The notes under the pieces were generated by a model, which did not search any database, had not been told where the DNA came from, and worked only from the letters and a program-made list of their open reading frames with translations. The translations under genes and the position numbers were made by a program. A stretch of 32,210 bases of DNA from an uncultured Eubacteriales bacterium (GTDB lineage Bacteria > Bacillota > Clostridia > TANB77 > CAG-508), in contig CASEIX010000006.1 in assembly GCA_949288095.1 (NCBI GenBank), positions 1-32,210 of the forward strand, given 5' to 3'. The first letter of the stretch is position 1. The number at the start of each line of letters is the position of its first letter. Of the stretch, positions 16,599 to 25,064 are shown one piece after another.

Positions 16599-18236
16599 TT
16601 AATATATTTTTAACTTTTCTAATATCATACAAATCTTATCTCCTGCAGGTAGCATTTTTATTTCTTGTTTTGAAAATACATGTAATACAACCACTGCCAA
16701 TGCATAGATAATGATTGCAGATATTATTGCTATTATTGTAACCAAAGTTTCTGTAATTATTCCTAAAAGTGAAGAATATATAAAATATGAGCAAATTCCC
16801 ATAATAATTGTTGCCAATATTGGTTTTATAACAAATCTTCTTACTCCTAATTTTAATTTTATTGTTCGCTTTAAAGCTGTGATTGATATCATAAATGCCA
16901 CTAAATGACATGCTACTGATGCGATAGCTGCTCCATTAACACCTATTGAAGGTATTGGAACTAAAATTAAGTTTAAAATCAACTTGACAATTACACCACA
17001 ACCTAAAGCAATTGCTGGTATTCTTAATTTTCCATATCCTTGTAAAATAGAATTGATTGTTTGATCTAATATTGTAAAAATAATTGTTAATGCACTAATT
17101 TGTAAGACTAGTGTTCCTGAACTTGCATTTGGATATAATAAATTTAATATTGGTCCAGCAAATATACACATTCCCACTGTACATGGAAGTCCTATTAGCA
17201 TAGACATTAATAATGTAAATGTTGATTTTTGTTTTATCGATTTGTAATCTTTTACTGCCTTAGCTGCTGAAATCGCTGGAACCAATGCTGTCGCAAAGGC
17301 AACATTAAATGATAATGGTAAACTTGTTAAAGTATCTACCTTTCCACCTAAGATTCCATATTGTGTAACAGCCATATCTTCACTCATAAATTGTTTTAGA
17401 CTTCTTACAACTGTAAAAGAGTCTATGTTTTTATTTAATGAAGACATAATGGCTGTCAATGCGATTGGAATAGAAACTAATAAAATCTTTTTTACAATAT
17501 TTCTAACTCTCTCGTATTTATAATTAACAGTTTCTCTTATTTCTGAAGCAATTTCTTTTCTTCTCGTTTTATAGAATAAATATAAATATCCAAATCCTAC
17601 AAATGTTGCCAATGTTGTCGCAAGTGTTGCTCCTCCTGCCATCCATACAGTTGATGTATTAGAAATAATGGCAACAATTTCTACTAATATAATGGTAAGT
17701 GTTGTTTTAAAAATTTGTTCCAATGTTTGTGACCTTGCTGTTACTTTTAGGTTTTGTCTTCCATTAAAATACCCTCTCATAACTGATGAAATTGCTACAA
17801 AAAATACGGCTGGCGATAATGCCACCATTGTCATCTCTGCATCTGGAATTTGTAACCATTGATTAGCAATCAAACCTGCTCCAAAAAATAGCATTAAACT
17901 TCCAATTAGACCAATAACCGCAAAAGTAGCAAATGCAATTTTAAAAATTCGATAAGCTCCTTTATGGTCTCCTACTGCTACTCTTTCTGATACTAATTTT
18001 GATATAGCATTTGGTACACCTGTTGAAGAAATGGTTAATAATACTGCATAAATTTGATAACTTGCTGAAACAATTCCATTTCCTTGATCTCCAAATCCTT
18101 CTCTATTTGTTAAATATAAATTATATACAAGTCCAAGCAGTTTTATTAGCAATTGTGAGAATATCAATGTAATAATCCCCTGCATAAAAGTTTCTTTTTT
18201 CCCTTTAGAAACCTTTTTTTCTGCTGTATCTGCCAT
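16599..18236 (-). CDS. MOP-superfamily lipid flippase (MurJ/SpoVB/polysaccharide export type)
   Basis: Encodes 545 residues with about 14 membrane helices. A short charged N-terminus (MADTAEKKVSKGKKETF) is followed by the family's opening QGIITLIFSQLLIKLLGLVY. SSTGVPNAISKLVSERVAVG and SSVMRGYFNGRQNL are the recurrent conserved loops of the Firmicutes MurJ (YtgP)/SpoVB group. These proteins flip lipid-linked precursors such as lipid II across the membrane. MurJ and the sporulation paralogue SpoVB cannot be separated here without a tree. The start has GGAGGGAT upstream. It is divergent from rplM across a 248-nt region. Confidence 0.88.
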   Translation of the reverse strand: MADTAEKKVSKGKKETFMQGIITLIFSQLLIKLLGLVYNLYLTNREGFGDQGNGIVSASYQIYAVLLTISSTGVPNAISKLVSERVAVGDHKGAYRIFKIAFATFAVIGLIGSLMLFFGAGLIANQWLQIPDAEMTMVALSPAVFFVAISSVMRGYFNGRQNLKVTARSQTLEQIFKTTLTIILVEIVAIISNTSTVWMAGGATLATTLATFVGFGYLYLFYKTRRKEIASEIRETVNYKYERVRNIVKKILLVSIPIALTAIMSSLNKNIDSFTVVRSLKQFMSEDMAVTQYGILGGKVDTLTSLPLSFNVAFATALVPAISAAKAVKDYKSIKQKSTFTLLMSMLIGLPCTVGMCIFAGPILNLLYPNASSGTLVLQISALTIIFTILDQTINSILQGYGKLRIPAIALGCGVIVKLILNLILVPIPSIGVNGAAIASVACHLVAFMISITALKRTIKLKLGVRRFVIKPILATIIMGICSYFIYSSLLGIITETLVTIIAIISAIIIYALAVVVLHVFSKQEIKMLPAGDKICMILEKLKIY

Positions 18237-18338
18237 TTAATCCCTCCTGTTTATATATGTTTCTTTTTAATTGTACGAATTAATTATAAATTTAATTACT
18301 AAATTATTCAATACTTTTGAATTTTTTTCTTAAAATTA

Positions 18339-18367
18339 TTGACATTTTCGCTTTTTTGTATTAAAAT
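18339..18367 (+). promoter_or_regulatory. Sigma-A promoter of rplM-rpsI
   Basis: A consensus TTGACA (18339-18344) and TAAAAT (18362-18367) have a 17-nt spacer and lie just upstream of the leader hairpin. Confidence 0.75.
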
Positions 18368-18396
18368 TATTTAGCAATTATATATTTATTAGTTAG

Positions 18397-18450
18397 ATAT
18401 GATTTAAATATAAAATCTCTCCCCGGTGGTTTTAGATTTAAATTTCATAT
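18397..18450 (+). promoter_or_regulatory. Ribosomal protein leader hairpin (L13-leader-like)
   Basis: ATATGA/TCATAT, TTTAAAT/ATTTAAA and TAAAA/TTTTA form successive helices closing on the G+C-rich tip TCTCTCCCCGGTGG, an island in very AT-rich DNA. It lies in the 5' UTR of rplM, the position of the Firmicutes L13 leader, where the ribosomal protein is thought to bind its own mRNA. I could not match it base by base to the family model. Confidence 0.6.
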
Positions 18451-18484
18451 ATAAAATTTATAATAATAGGAGGGTATTATCATC

Positions 18485-18922
18485 ATGAATAATACAACAT
18501 ATAGCGCAAAAGCAAATGAAGTAGAAAGTAAATGGTATATTATTGATGCAGCTAACAAACCACTTGGTAGAGTTGCTACTGAAGCTGCAAAATTATTAAG
18601 AGGAAAACACAAACCAACATACACACCTAATATTGATATGGGTGATCATGTTATTATCCTTAATTGTAAAGATGTTATCTTAACAGGTAACAAATTAAAC
18701 CAAAAAGTTTATAGACATCATTCTGGTTATATTGGAGGAATGAAAGAAGTTCCTGCAAAAGTAATGCTTGAAAAAAATCCAGAAAAAGCTATGACATTAG
18801 CTATTAAAGGAATGTTGCCACATACATCTTTAGGTAGAAAAATGGCTAAAAAGTTAAGAGTTTATGCTGGTAGTGAGCATGAAAACCAAGCACAAAAACC
18901 AGAAGTATGGGAGGTAAAATAA
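18485..18922 (+). CDS. rplM: 50S ribosomal protein L13
   Basis: Encodes 145 residues. Conserved L13 segments are visible: [60 protein letters not shown] and [12 protein letters not shown]. It binds 23S rRNA in the large subunit. AGGAGG lies 11 nt before the ATG. It is co-transcribed with rpsI, whose ATG lies 1 base after the rplM stop, the usual bacterial pairing. Control is likely through the leader hairpin at 18397-18450. Confidence 0.98.
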   Translation: MNNTTYSAKANEVESKWYIIDAANKPLGRVATEAAKLLRGKHKPTYTPNIDMGDHVIILNCKDVILTGNKLNQKVYRHHSGYIGGMKEVPAKVMLEKNPEKAMTLAIKGMLPHTSLGRKMAKKLRVYAGSEHENQAQKPEVWEVK

Positions 18923-18923
18923 T

Positions 18924-19325
18924 ATGGCTAAGAAAGAAAATGTAGTTTTTTATGGTACAGGTAGAAGAAAATCTTCAGTTGCAAGAGTTAGACTTGTTGA
19001 AGGTAATGGAAAAATAACAATCAATGGTAAAGATATTGATGAATTCTTCGGATTAGAAACTTTAAAAGTTATCGTTAGACAACCATTAACAGTTACAAAT
19101 ACAACTTCTAAATATGATGTTATTTGTACAGTTAAAGGTGGAGGATTCACAGGTCAAGCTGGAGCCATCAGACATGGTATTGCTAGAGCTTTAAATGAAG
19201 CAAATCAAGAATACAGACCAGCTTTAAAATCAAACGGATTCTTAACAAGAGATCCTCGTATGAAAGAAAGAAAGAAATATGGTCTTAAAAAAGCTCGTAA
19301 AGCTCCACAATTCAGTAAAAGATAG
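18924..19325 (+). CDS. rpsI: 30S ribosomal protein S9
   Basis: Encodes 133 residues. It has [16 protein letters not shown] at the start, [20 protein letters not shown] in the middle, and the S9 tail [12 protein letters not shown] that reaches towards the P-site tRNA. GGGAGG at the end of rplM serves as its ribosome site. The gene is intact, but its last codons and its terminator are duplicated about 580 bases downstream. This suggests that the 3' end was used as an integration site. Confidence 0.98.
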   Translation: MAKKENVVFYGTGRRKSSVARVRLVEGNGKITINGKDIDEFFGLETLKVIVRQPLTVTNTTSKYDVICTVKGGGFTGQAGAIRHGIARALNEANQEYRPALKSNGFLTRDPRMKERKKYGLKKARKAPQFSKR

Positions 19326-19786
19326 AAAATATCAAACCTCAGAAGTATTAAAACTTCTGAGTTTTTTGTTAATCTTTCAAATATTTGCGAATTTGAAGAT
19401 ATAAATTTTCTCATTTCAATAAAAGCTCTTATTATACTAATACTAACTTGAACAGCAATATCATTTTTTAATACTCCTGCAAGCATTAATATTCCCTGCT
19501 CAGTATAGACATATGGTAAATACTTTCTTGTAACTTTTCCATTATTAACTTTTTTATTTAAGGTTCCAAATTGGAACCTTAAATTTTTAAATTCATCATC
19601 AGTTAATTGAAAACAAAAATCTTCTGGAAATCTCTCAATATTTCTTTTCATTGCCTTATTTACATTTTTAGTTTCGTAGTGATATAGCATAGCTACATCA
19701 CTATCTAACATTACTTCTTTTCCTCTTATTGTATATATTAAATTTTTTATTTCTTCAGTATTTATTATTTTCAATTCATTTTCCAT
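19205..19786 (-). CDS. ORF6N-domain protein (phage antirepressor type), C-terminus replaced by read-through
   Basis: Residues 1 to about 137 form an ORF6N/KilA-N-type DNA-binding domain: [71 protein letters not shown] and [18 protein letters not shown]. These domains occur in phage antirepressors and accessory genes of mobile elements. From about base 19370 the frame runs into the rpsI terminator and then antisense through rpsI, so the last 50 or so residues are not native. A normal protein would continue into a coiled coil after [10 protein letters not shown]. It is therefore a 3'-truncated relic inside the duplicated rpsI end. AAAGGATG lies upstream of ATG 19786. Confidence 0.7.
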   Translation of the reverse strand: MENELKIINTEEIKNLIYTIRGKEVMLDSDVAMLYHYETKNVNKAMKRNIERFPEDFCFQLTDDEFKNLRFQFGTLNKKVNNGKVTRKYLPYVYTEQGILMLAGVLKNDIAVQVSISIIRAFIEMRKFISSNSQIFERLTKNSEVLILLRFDIFYLLLNCGALRAFLRPYFFLSFIRGSLVKNPFDFKAGLYS

Positions 19787-19943
19787 ATTTTCACATCCTT
19801 TTCATTGCATGTATTGTAAAACATTTGTTTGTGTTTGCCAATAGTTTTATCTATAATTTTATCAAAATATGATTATACTTTTACAATGAAATTTAGCAAT
19901 AGATAGAAAATATCAAACCTCAGAAGTTTCAAAACTTCTGAGG
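19321..19943. mobile_element. Remnant insertion at the 3' end of rpsI, flanked by direct repeats
   Basis: A 26-bp identical segment (19321-19346 and 19902-19927), from the rpsI stop region into the terminator stem, occurs twice in the same orientation. Weaker similarity extends into the last rpsI codons on the left and through the second stem arm on the right. Between the copies lies little but a truncated ORF6N gene. This resembles attL/attR left by an element that integrated at rpsI and decayed. rpsI is a known integration site for streptococcal ICEs. No integrase remains. Confidence 0.6.
19338..19367 (+). terminator. rpsI terminator, first copy
   Basis: CTCAGAAGT pairs with ACTTCTGAG around ATTAAA and is followed by TTTTTTG. 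A near-identical copy is at 19918-19948. Confidence 0.85.
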
Positions 19944-19948
19944 TTTTT
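19918..19948 (+). terminator. Second copy of the rpsI terminator
   Basis: CCTCAGAAGTT pairs with AACTTCTGAGG around TCAA and is followed by five T. It sits in the right-hand direct repeat. The pairing is better than in the first copy, so this may be the original terminator. Confidence 0.75.
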
Positions 19949-19969
19949 ATCATCGTATTTAATTATACC

Positions 19970-20632
19970 TTAATTTACTTTTATCTGTATAAATGCATCT
20001 ACCGCATCTTCAAACAATCTTTTCTCTATAATTTTGTATGAAATATTAGGAATAAAATCTAATATTTCTTTTAATTTTTCTTTACGAATACATGTAATTC
20101 CCCCTATTTCATCCCTATTTGAATAGTTTGTAGAATCTTCATCTATTTCAACAATCAAATTAAATAAAACATATCCTTTGGTAAAAGTAATCATTTTTTT
20201 AACAAATTTTAATAAATATGTTTCATAATCACTCACTCTAGAAACTAGTACTCCAAGTGCTAACACATAATCATATTTTTTATTTAGAGAAAACTTGTCA
20301 GAAATAAAATTACCCACAACAAAATTATAATCAGGATATTTTATTTTTGAATAATCTATAAATTCTTTTACTAAATCAATTCCCAAATAATCTTTTATTT
20401 CTATTTTTTGTTCTTCAGCATATTTTATCAAAAATCCCATTCCACATCCTATATCCAGAAATGTGGACTGATTTTTTACTTCTATTCCAGAAAAGAGTTC
20501 ATCAAAAAACATCTTTACATATTTTTTGTCTCTATAAGCAAGAGATTCGATAGACTCCCCTTTTCCTGCTATCTTATTTGTATAATATTTTGTAATATTT
20601 TTAGCATCTTCTTCCCATTTTTTATTATTCAT
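19970..20632 (-). CDS. Class I SAM-dependent methyltransferase
   Basis: Encodes 220 residues from ATG 20632 (AAAGGAAAAG upstream; an alternative start at 20662 has a weaker context). Motif I FLDIGCGMGFLI binds S-adenosylmethionine, YLGIDLVKEFIDYSK carries the acidic residue of motif II, and YDYVLALGVLV is motif IV. The N-terminus (WEEDAKNITKYYTNKIAGKG) resembles UbiE/small-molecule methyltransferases more than rRNA enzymes. The substrate is unknown. It lies about 50 nt downstream of the MBL hydrolase gene and is probably co-transcribed with it. Confidence 0.82.
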   Translation of the reverse strand: MNNKKWEEDAKNITKYYTNKIAGKGESIESLAYRDKKYVKMFFDELFSGIEVKNQSTFLDIGCGMGFLIKYAEEQKIEIKDYLGIDLVKEFIDYSKIKYPDYNFVVGNFISDKFSLNKKYDYVLALGVLVSRVSDYETYLLKFVKKMITFTKGYVLFNLIVEIDEDSTNYSNRDEIGGITCIRKEKLKEILDFIPNISYKIIEKRLFEDAVDAFIQIKVN

Positions 20633-20684
20633 ACATATCTTTTCCTTTTTTAATTTGACCAACTATATTATTTTACATTTTATT

Positions 20685-21437
20685 TTATAAATATAAGTCC
20701 ATGTCATCTTCTGCTGCAATAACTTCTATGTTATATTTTTTACTTAACTCTTTTGCAATTTCTGTTGGATTTTCACTTAATATATGCCTATTAAAATGTG
20801 TTATTACTAATTTAGTTGGTTGTATTATTTTTATAAATTCTTCTACTGCCGGTATATCTAAATGTTTTGCTTTCTCTTTGTTATTGATATGATAAGCCAC
20901 ATTCATGATTAAAATGTCACAATCTTTATAAGAGTTTAATAGTTCTGAAAAATATTTTGTATCTGTCACAATTCCTATTTTATTCTTGCTAGTTTTTATT
21001 GTAAATCCATAACATTCTACTCCATGGTCATGTGGTATAGAGGCTGTAATTTCTAGATTTTTTATTTTATATGTTCTTTTTGTTTCTATCGTTTCTATCT
21101 TTTCAGGAAAACTTTCCAAATATGGTTGTAAAATTCGATTTTCTATTGCTTGTTTTGGTACTATTACATTTCCTCTTTTTTCTCTTCCACCATTTGTCAT
21201 TAATTCTATAAATATATTTAAATCATTGGCATGGTCTATATGAACATGTGACACGATAATTCCATCAATTTTTTCCTTATTCCCATATGTATGAATATAT
21301 TTATAAAATGTATTAATTCCAGGATCAAAAACAATATGTGTATCATCAATATGTATGTATAGCCCTCCTGCTGACCTTATGTTTTTAAAAATGACATCTT
21401 TATTTCCTGTTGTTCCAAAAAAGTGAATATAGTCCAT
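20685..21437 (-). CDS. MBL-fold metallohydrolase
   Basis: Encodes 250 residues. The metal-binding motif HVHIDH is at residues 64-69, a further histidine lies in SIPHDHGVECYGF, the bridging aspartate in IGIVTDTKYFSE, and the last ligand in LVITHFNRH. The layout is of the RNase Z/YycJ/phosphodiesterase-like class without beta-lactamase features. It is cytoplasmic (no signal peptide). The substrate could be a cyclic nucleotide, a nucleic acid or another phosphoester. It has its own strong promoter (21483-21511), upstream of which sod ends only if the second frame change in sod is accepted. Confidence 0.85.
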   Translation of the reverse strand: MDYIHFFGTTGNKDVIFKNIRSAGGLYIHIDDTHIVFDPGINTFYKYIHTYGNKEKIDGIIVSHVHIDHANDLNIFIELMTNGGREKRGNVIVPKQAIENRILQPYLESFPEKIETIETKRTYKIKNLEITASIPHDHGVECYGFTIKTSKNKIGIVTDTKYFSELLNSYKDCDILIMNVAYHINNKEKAKHLDIPAVEEFIKIIQPTKLVITHFNRHILSENPTEIAKELSKKYNIEVIAAEDDMDLYL

Positions 21438-21482
21438 CTTCTTCTCCCTTTAATATTTCTTGTATTATATAGAATCACTACT

Positions 21483-21511
21483 ATTATACTCTAACCATCC
21501 TATATTTTCAA
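21483..21511 (-). promoter_or_regulatory. Sigma-A promoter of the MBL hydrolase gene
   Basis: On the minus strand TTGAAA (21511-21506) and a perfect TATAAT (21488-21483) have a 17-nt spacer, about 45 nt before ATG 21437. The promoter would lie inside sod if sod were read without its second frame change. Confidence 0.75.
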
Positions 21512-21574
21512 TATTTACAATTGTTTCTTTAAAAAGTTTCTTATAGCTTACAGTACAGTCAAAATATATTTTTA

Positions 21575-22185
21575 TTATTTTAAAACACCGCGTAAGCGAC
21601 CTTTGTCTAAATCTTCTATTTGCCATATTCCAATTCACAATATTCCAAAATGCTTGGATATACTCTGGTCTTTTAGTGTGATATTGTAAATAATAAGAAT
21701 GTTCCCACATATCTAAAACCAATAATGGTTTGCATCCCCATAATGTTAAATTTTGATGTTTTTCACATTGTAAAATTTCTAATTTAGACCATTTAGGAAC
21801 CCATACTAACAAACACCAGCCGTGAAGCTTCTACTGTTTTACTTGCTTCTGTAAATTGTTCTTTAAAGATTTCATAACTTCCAAAATCTTTTATGATTTG
21901 TTGCATCAATTCTATATCTGGTTCTGTTGGAATGGCAGGACCCATATTTTCAAAAAATAGCTCATGTAAAATAGCACCTGAACCATAAAAACTTAAATCT
22001 CTTTCCAAACATTTTATGTTAGAAAAATCCTTTTTTTCTCTTGCTATTCTTAATTTTTCTTCTGTTTTATTTGTATTATCTACATATCCTTTATATAAAA
22101 TATTGTAATGTAAATCTAATGTTTCTTTAGAATAATATGGCTCTAAAGCTGTTAATGGATATGGTAAATTTATCATTTTTAACAT
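21575..22185 (-). CDS. sodA: Fe/Mn superoxide dismutase, frame changes at two CGG codons
   Basis: Converts superoxide to oxygen and peroxide. Residues 1-121 (22185-21823) carry LPYPLTALEPYYSKETLDLH, CLERDLSFYGSGAILHELFF and FGSYEIFKEQF. The frame then reads TCA-CGG-CTG and would stop 9 codons later. Skipping the C at 21822 gives the conserved SGWCLLVWVP, then KLEILQCEKHQNLTLWG and LDMWEHSYYLQY with metal ligands D and H. A second in-frame CGG at 21590-21588, if skipped in the same way, gives ACG-GGT-GTT-TTA-AAA-TAA, ending at 21575 with 202 residues, the family length. Without it the frame adds about 38 residues of unrelated sequence and swallows the next promoter. AGGAGG precedes ATG 22185. 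It follows yunB. Confidence 0.85.
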
Positions 22186-22234
22186 AAAAAAACCTCCTAA
22201 AATAGTATATTCTATCTTAAAAGGTTATATACAT

Positions 22235-22933
22235 CTATTCTACAAATTCAAGTGCATCACTTTTATTTATACCTTCTATATTATAATAGGTATTTGGAAC
22301 TGTTCCGATAATGACATTTTCCATAATTAATACTTGGTTTGTAATGTCTTTGGTAATATCTTTAAATGGTGTTAGGATACTCACTTCACATTTTACTTGT
22401 AAATAAATTCTATGAAGCGTTTGATTAATCCCCTGTGCCTCAAATTCACTTCTTAAATCTGTTTCTACATTTCCTACTGTTGATATCCTTATCTTAATAC
22501 CAGGTCCTCTTCCTGCTAATAGTTTGATACCCGTAAAACTTCCTAAAGCAATTTGAATATCTTGCCTTCCTTGTTTATTAATTTCTTCTTGTGTTTTGAT
22601 TGCTACATCAGAAATAATTTCATTAATAGGAATCACATTAGATTTTATCATTGTTACATTTCCATTCGCATCTTTTTCTATTGTAAATAACTCATCATAA
22701 CTATGTTCTGTCATAACATTTGTTGCCTGCTCATTTGATATGATGGTGGCTAAACTTTTGGCTTCATTTTCACATAATGTATCAAAAATAGGATTGACAG
22801 CGTCTAACATAACTTTTGCAGATATAATAATGGCTGTGATAAAAATGATTATCATAGCCAATTTTCTTTTATGTGTTACATTTGCAAATATATTGGGAAT
22901 TCGTATTTTCGTTCTTGAATAAATTTTAGGCAT
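22235..22933 (-). CDS. yunB: Sporulation protein YunB
   Basis: Encodes 232 residues. A basic N-terminus is followed by one membrane helix (LAMIIIFITAIIISAKVML). The outer part contains NEAKSLATIISNEQATNVM and GSFTGIKLLAGRGPGIKIRI, then LHRIYLQVKCEVSILTPF and VPNTYYNIEG, the conserved pattern of YunB. In B. subtilis yunB is sigma-E dependent; its biochemical role is not known. The start overlaps the sipL stop by 8 bases, so the two are translationally coupled, and sod follows 50 nt downstream. Confidence 0.88.
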   Translation of the reverse strand: MPKIYSRTKIRIPNIFANVTHKRKLAMIIIFITAIIISAKVMLDAVNPIFDTLCENEAKSLATIISNEQATNVMTEHSYDELFTIEKDANGNVTMIKSNVIPINEIISDVAIKTQEEINKQGRQDIQIALGSFTGIKLLAGRGPGIKIRISTVGNVETDLRSEFEAQGINQTLHRIYLQVKCEVSILTPFKDITKDITNQVLIMENVIIGTVPNTYYNIEGINKSDALEFVE

Positions 22934-24497
22934 AATTTATCATAGAAGCCTGCTCGCTACTCATGCCTTTTCTTTTATATCTTGGTATAAATAATTTTTG
23001 TCCTGGAAAGATGGTATTTTCATCTTCAATTCCATTTACTCTAGCAATATCATCTACTGTACTTCCAAACATTTTTGCAATCTTCCATAAAGAGTCTCCT
23101 TTTTTCACAATATACATGATAATACTATAATCTTGTTCTTCCCTTTCTCCAGTTGTTTGTACTTCATCAATTGTATTAATATTGACATTTTTATCTAACA
23201 TTGTATGCATTCTCATTTGCACATTTGCTAATACTTCTCCTCCTTCTTGAATAATAAAGTCTTGAGCGCCGATTTCTATATTTGTACGTATATTTAAGTT
23301 ATCACCATCACTGATGTTATCAAGATTATATTCAAACGATATCACTTCTTTTTTCATCAAGATTTGTAAATCTTCTCCCATCAACATGAATCTTAATTCT
23401 AGCTCTCCGTTATAGATAATTTTGTCTCCCATCATATTTTGTTTTATGATATTCGGAACAACATCTACATCCACAATATTTCTGCCTTGTAATTCTTCTA
23501 TTCTTAATCTTTCACTAATCTCCCTTGTTTCCACAATCTCTCTTTTTCCTGCAATCGTTCTGACTGTTTTTTTATTAAACTCAATGTTTTCAGATGGACT
23601 ATATAAATCTTGAATCATATTTATCGTTTTTTCTTCATATGCAGTTGCTGTCACACTGATTTCCATCTCAATATATACAGAATGTTCTTCTACAGAATTT
23701 GGTTTTACAAGGATGTTTCTAATTTCATAATTTGTATCACATATATTTCCTTCATTGACATCTTGGATATCTACAAAACCGATAATTGGTATTGTCGCCA
23801 TTGTTTTATTGATTCTATTATCTTCTGTTAAATATACTATTTTAACTTCTGCCTCTGCTTTTGTCAAAACTTTGTTATAACTAATTTTGATGTCTTTGTT
23901 TCCTATTCCTACATTCAATTTTAAAATTTCTACTAGATTATCTATATTATCTATTGCAATATTTTCTTTAGCATATATTTTTGTTTCTCCACTTCCTATT
24001 AATGAATTCACTGATAATTGTTCTTGTAACATCTTAATCTCATCTGTATTTTCCAAACTATTTACAATTGAGATTTCTTCTTTAGAATACACTTCAATAG
24101 TTAATTCTATTGTTGCTTTAATCGATATTTTTCGTTCATTAACAACTTTTGCTTCTATTTCTTTAATATTTGTACATATATTACTTTCCATTTCATTTGT
24201 TATATTAGGAATATTAATAACTTCTGATAAATCTAAACTGGTATTAATTCCTCTTGTTCGTTCTTGACTATCATCTGTCATATACATGATATATGTATCT
24301 ACATTTCCCTCTATTTTTATTTTCTCATCTATGATTTCTTTTTTATAAATACATACTACCCCACTTGTACAAATTATATTTAAAACATCTGGCTTTGCAT
24401 CTGGTACAATCACATCACCTTCTACAAATACAATTTCTTTTCTAGTTGCTACCTTTTTATTCACACTTAAATTTTCTTTTATTGTATTTACAACCAT
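22926..24497 (-). CDS. sipL: Spore coat/cortex morphogenetic protein SipL-like (SPOCS/DUF3794 repeats plus LysM)
   Basis: Encodes 523 residues. Repeated SPOCS (DUF3794) units cover about residues 10-430, e.g. RKEIVFVEGDVIVPDAKPDV and the GREIEV-type region KREIVETREISERL. A LysM domain is at about 457-503 (YIVKKGDSLWKIAKMFGSTV to FPGQKLFIP). This is the architecture of Clostridioides difficile SipL, which binds the coat ATPase SpoIVA through LysM and anchors coat assembly on the forespore. No signal peptide is present, as expected for a mother-cell cytoplasmic protein. A strong AAGGAGG precedes ATG 24497. It is followed by yunB, overlapping, and preceded by veg and yabG, a conserved sporulation neighbourhood. 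Confidence 0.88.
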   Translation of the reverse strand: MVVNTIKENLSVNKKVATRKEIVFVEGDVIVPDAKPDVLNIICTSGVVCIYKKEIIDEKIKIEGNVDTYIMYMTDDSQERTRGINTSLDLSEVINIPNITNEMESNICTNIKEIEAKVVNERKISIKATIELTIEVYSKEEISIVNSLENTDEIKMLQEQLSVNSLIGSGETKIYAKENIAIDNIDNLVEILKLNVGIGNKDIKISYNKVLTKAEAEVKIVYLTEDNRINKTMATIPIIGFVDIQDVNEGNICDTNYEIRNILVKPNSVEEHSVYIEMEISVTATAYEEKTINMIQDLYSPSENIEFNKKTVRTIAGKREIVETREISERLRIEELQGRNIVDVDVVPNIIKQNMMGDKIIYNGELELRFMLMGEDLQILMKKEVISFEYNLDNISDGDNLNIRTNIEIGAQDFIIQEGGEVLANVQMRMHTMLDKNVNINTIDEVQTTGEREEQDYSIIMYIVKKGDSLWKIAKMFGSTVDDIARVNGIEDENTIFPGQKLFIPRYKRKGMSSEQASMINYA

Positions 24498-24529
24498 TAT
24501 TTACCTCCTTATCATTTTTCTTTATTTTA

Positions 24530-24558
24530 TATATATGAAGGTAAATGATGATTTATAA
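24530..24558 (-). promoter_or_regulatory. Possible sigma-E-type promoter for sipL-yunB
   Basis: On the minus strand CATATATA (24537-24530) is preceded, 14 nt upstream, by TTATAAA. This is similar to the sigma-E consensus spacing and -10 core. The -35 match is weak. Confidence 0.35.
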
Positions 24559-24590
24559 CAAAAAAAGAAAACCTTTTCAAGTTTTCCCTT
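24559..24590 (-). terminator. veg terminator
   Basis: On the minus strand GAAAAC pairs with GTTTTC around TTGAAAAG, followed by seven T, just after the veg stop. Confidence 0.75.
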
Positions 24591-24600
24591 TCGTATAGTT

Positions 24601-24900
24601 TTAAGTTTCCGTTGTTTTTTTCTTCTTCATGTTAACTGGTGGTGGTATTAATGGACTATAGGAATCTCCATCAAATACTTCAACCTCTACTGTTCTTGTT
24701 AAAACATCTGTATAACTATATGTTACATTTCTATTATTTTCCTCATATTTTACTACAAAAATATTTGGATATGCTTTTTCTATTGTAGCTTCTTTTTCAA
24801 AGGCTTTACTTCTACCTAAAGACCCTTTGACAATTATCTTTTGCCCCACTTTCTCTAAGATGTCAGTTTTTAGATTTGCTATATCATTTTTACAAATCAT
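24601..24900 (-). CDS. veg: Veg family protein
   Basis: Encodes 99 residues. The Veg core is clear: VGQKIIVKGSLGRSKAFEKE, AYPNIFVVKYEE and VTYSYTDVLTRTVEVEVF. A proline- and lysine-rich tail (PLIPPPVNMKKKKTTET) follows. Veg is a small SH3-like protein that in B. subtilis affects biofilm gene expression and spore outgrowth; its molecular target is debated. The gene keeps the trait it is named for: a consensus vegetative promoter lies just upstream (24930-24958). Its ribosome site sits in the loop of a small hairpin (24901-24926). It lies between yabG and sipL as in many spore formers. Confidence 0.93.
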   Translation of the reverse strand: MICKNDIANLKTDILEKVGQKIIVKGSLGRSKAFEKEATIEKAYPNIFVVKYEENNRNVTYSYTDVLTRTVEVEVFDGDSYSPLIPPPVNMKKKKTTET

Positions 24901-24926
24901 GCTATCACCTACTCCCTTAAGATAGC
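24901..24926 (-). promoter_or_regulatory. Hairpin presenting the veg ribosome-binding site in its loop
   Basis: On the minus strand GCTATC pairs with GATAGC. The loop TTAAGGGAGTAGGT holds the Shine-Dalgarno bases, and the start codon follows the stem directly. It may stabilise the mRNA or gate translation. Confidence 0.5.
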
Positions 24927-24929
24927 TTG

Positions 24930-24958
24930 ATTATAGCATTTTGAGGGGAAAATGTCAA
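24930..24958 (-). promoter_or_regulatory. Consensus sigma-A promoter of veg
   Basis: A perfect TTGACA (24958-24953) and a perfect TATAAT (24935-24930) have a 17-nt spacer. It is the best promoter in the window and matches the well-known strong Pveg of Bacillus. Confidence 0.9.
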
Positions 24959-25064
24959 AAAAAGGATATTGTTGTAAAACCATGAAACCACTTGATTTTA
25001 GGCACTTTCATTGATTTTTATTCTCAATATTACTTTTGTGTTACAGTTATGTTACAATCATATT

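Noticed and set aside
21465..21574. C-terminal extension of superoxide dismutase by straight reading
   Set aside because: The extra residues resemble nothing in the family and the segment contains a good promoter for the next gene; it is better explained as intergenic.
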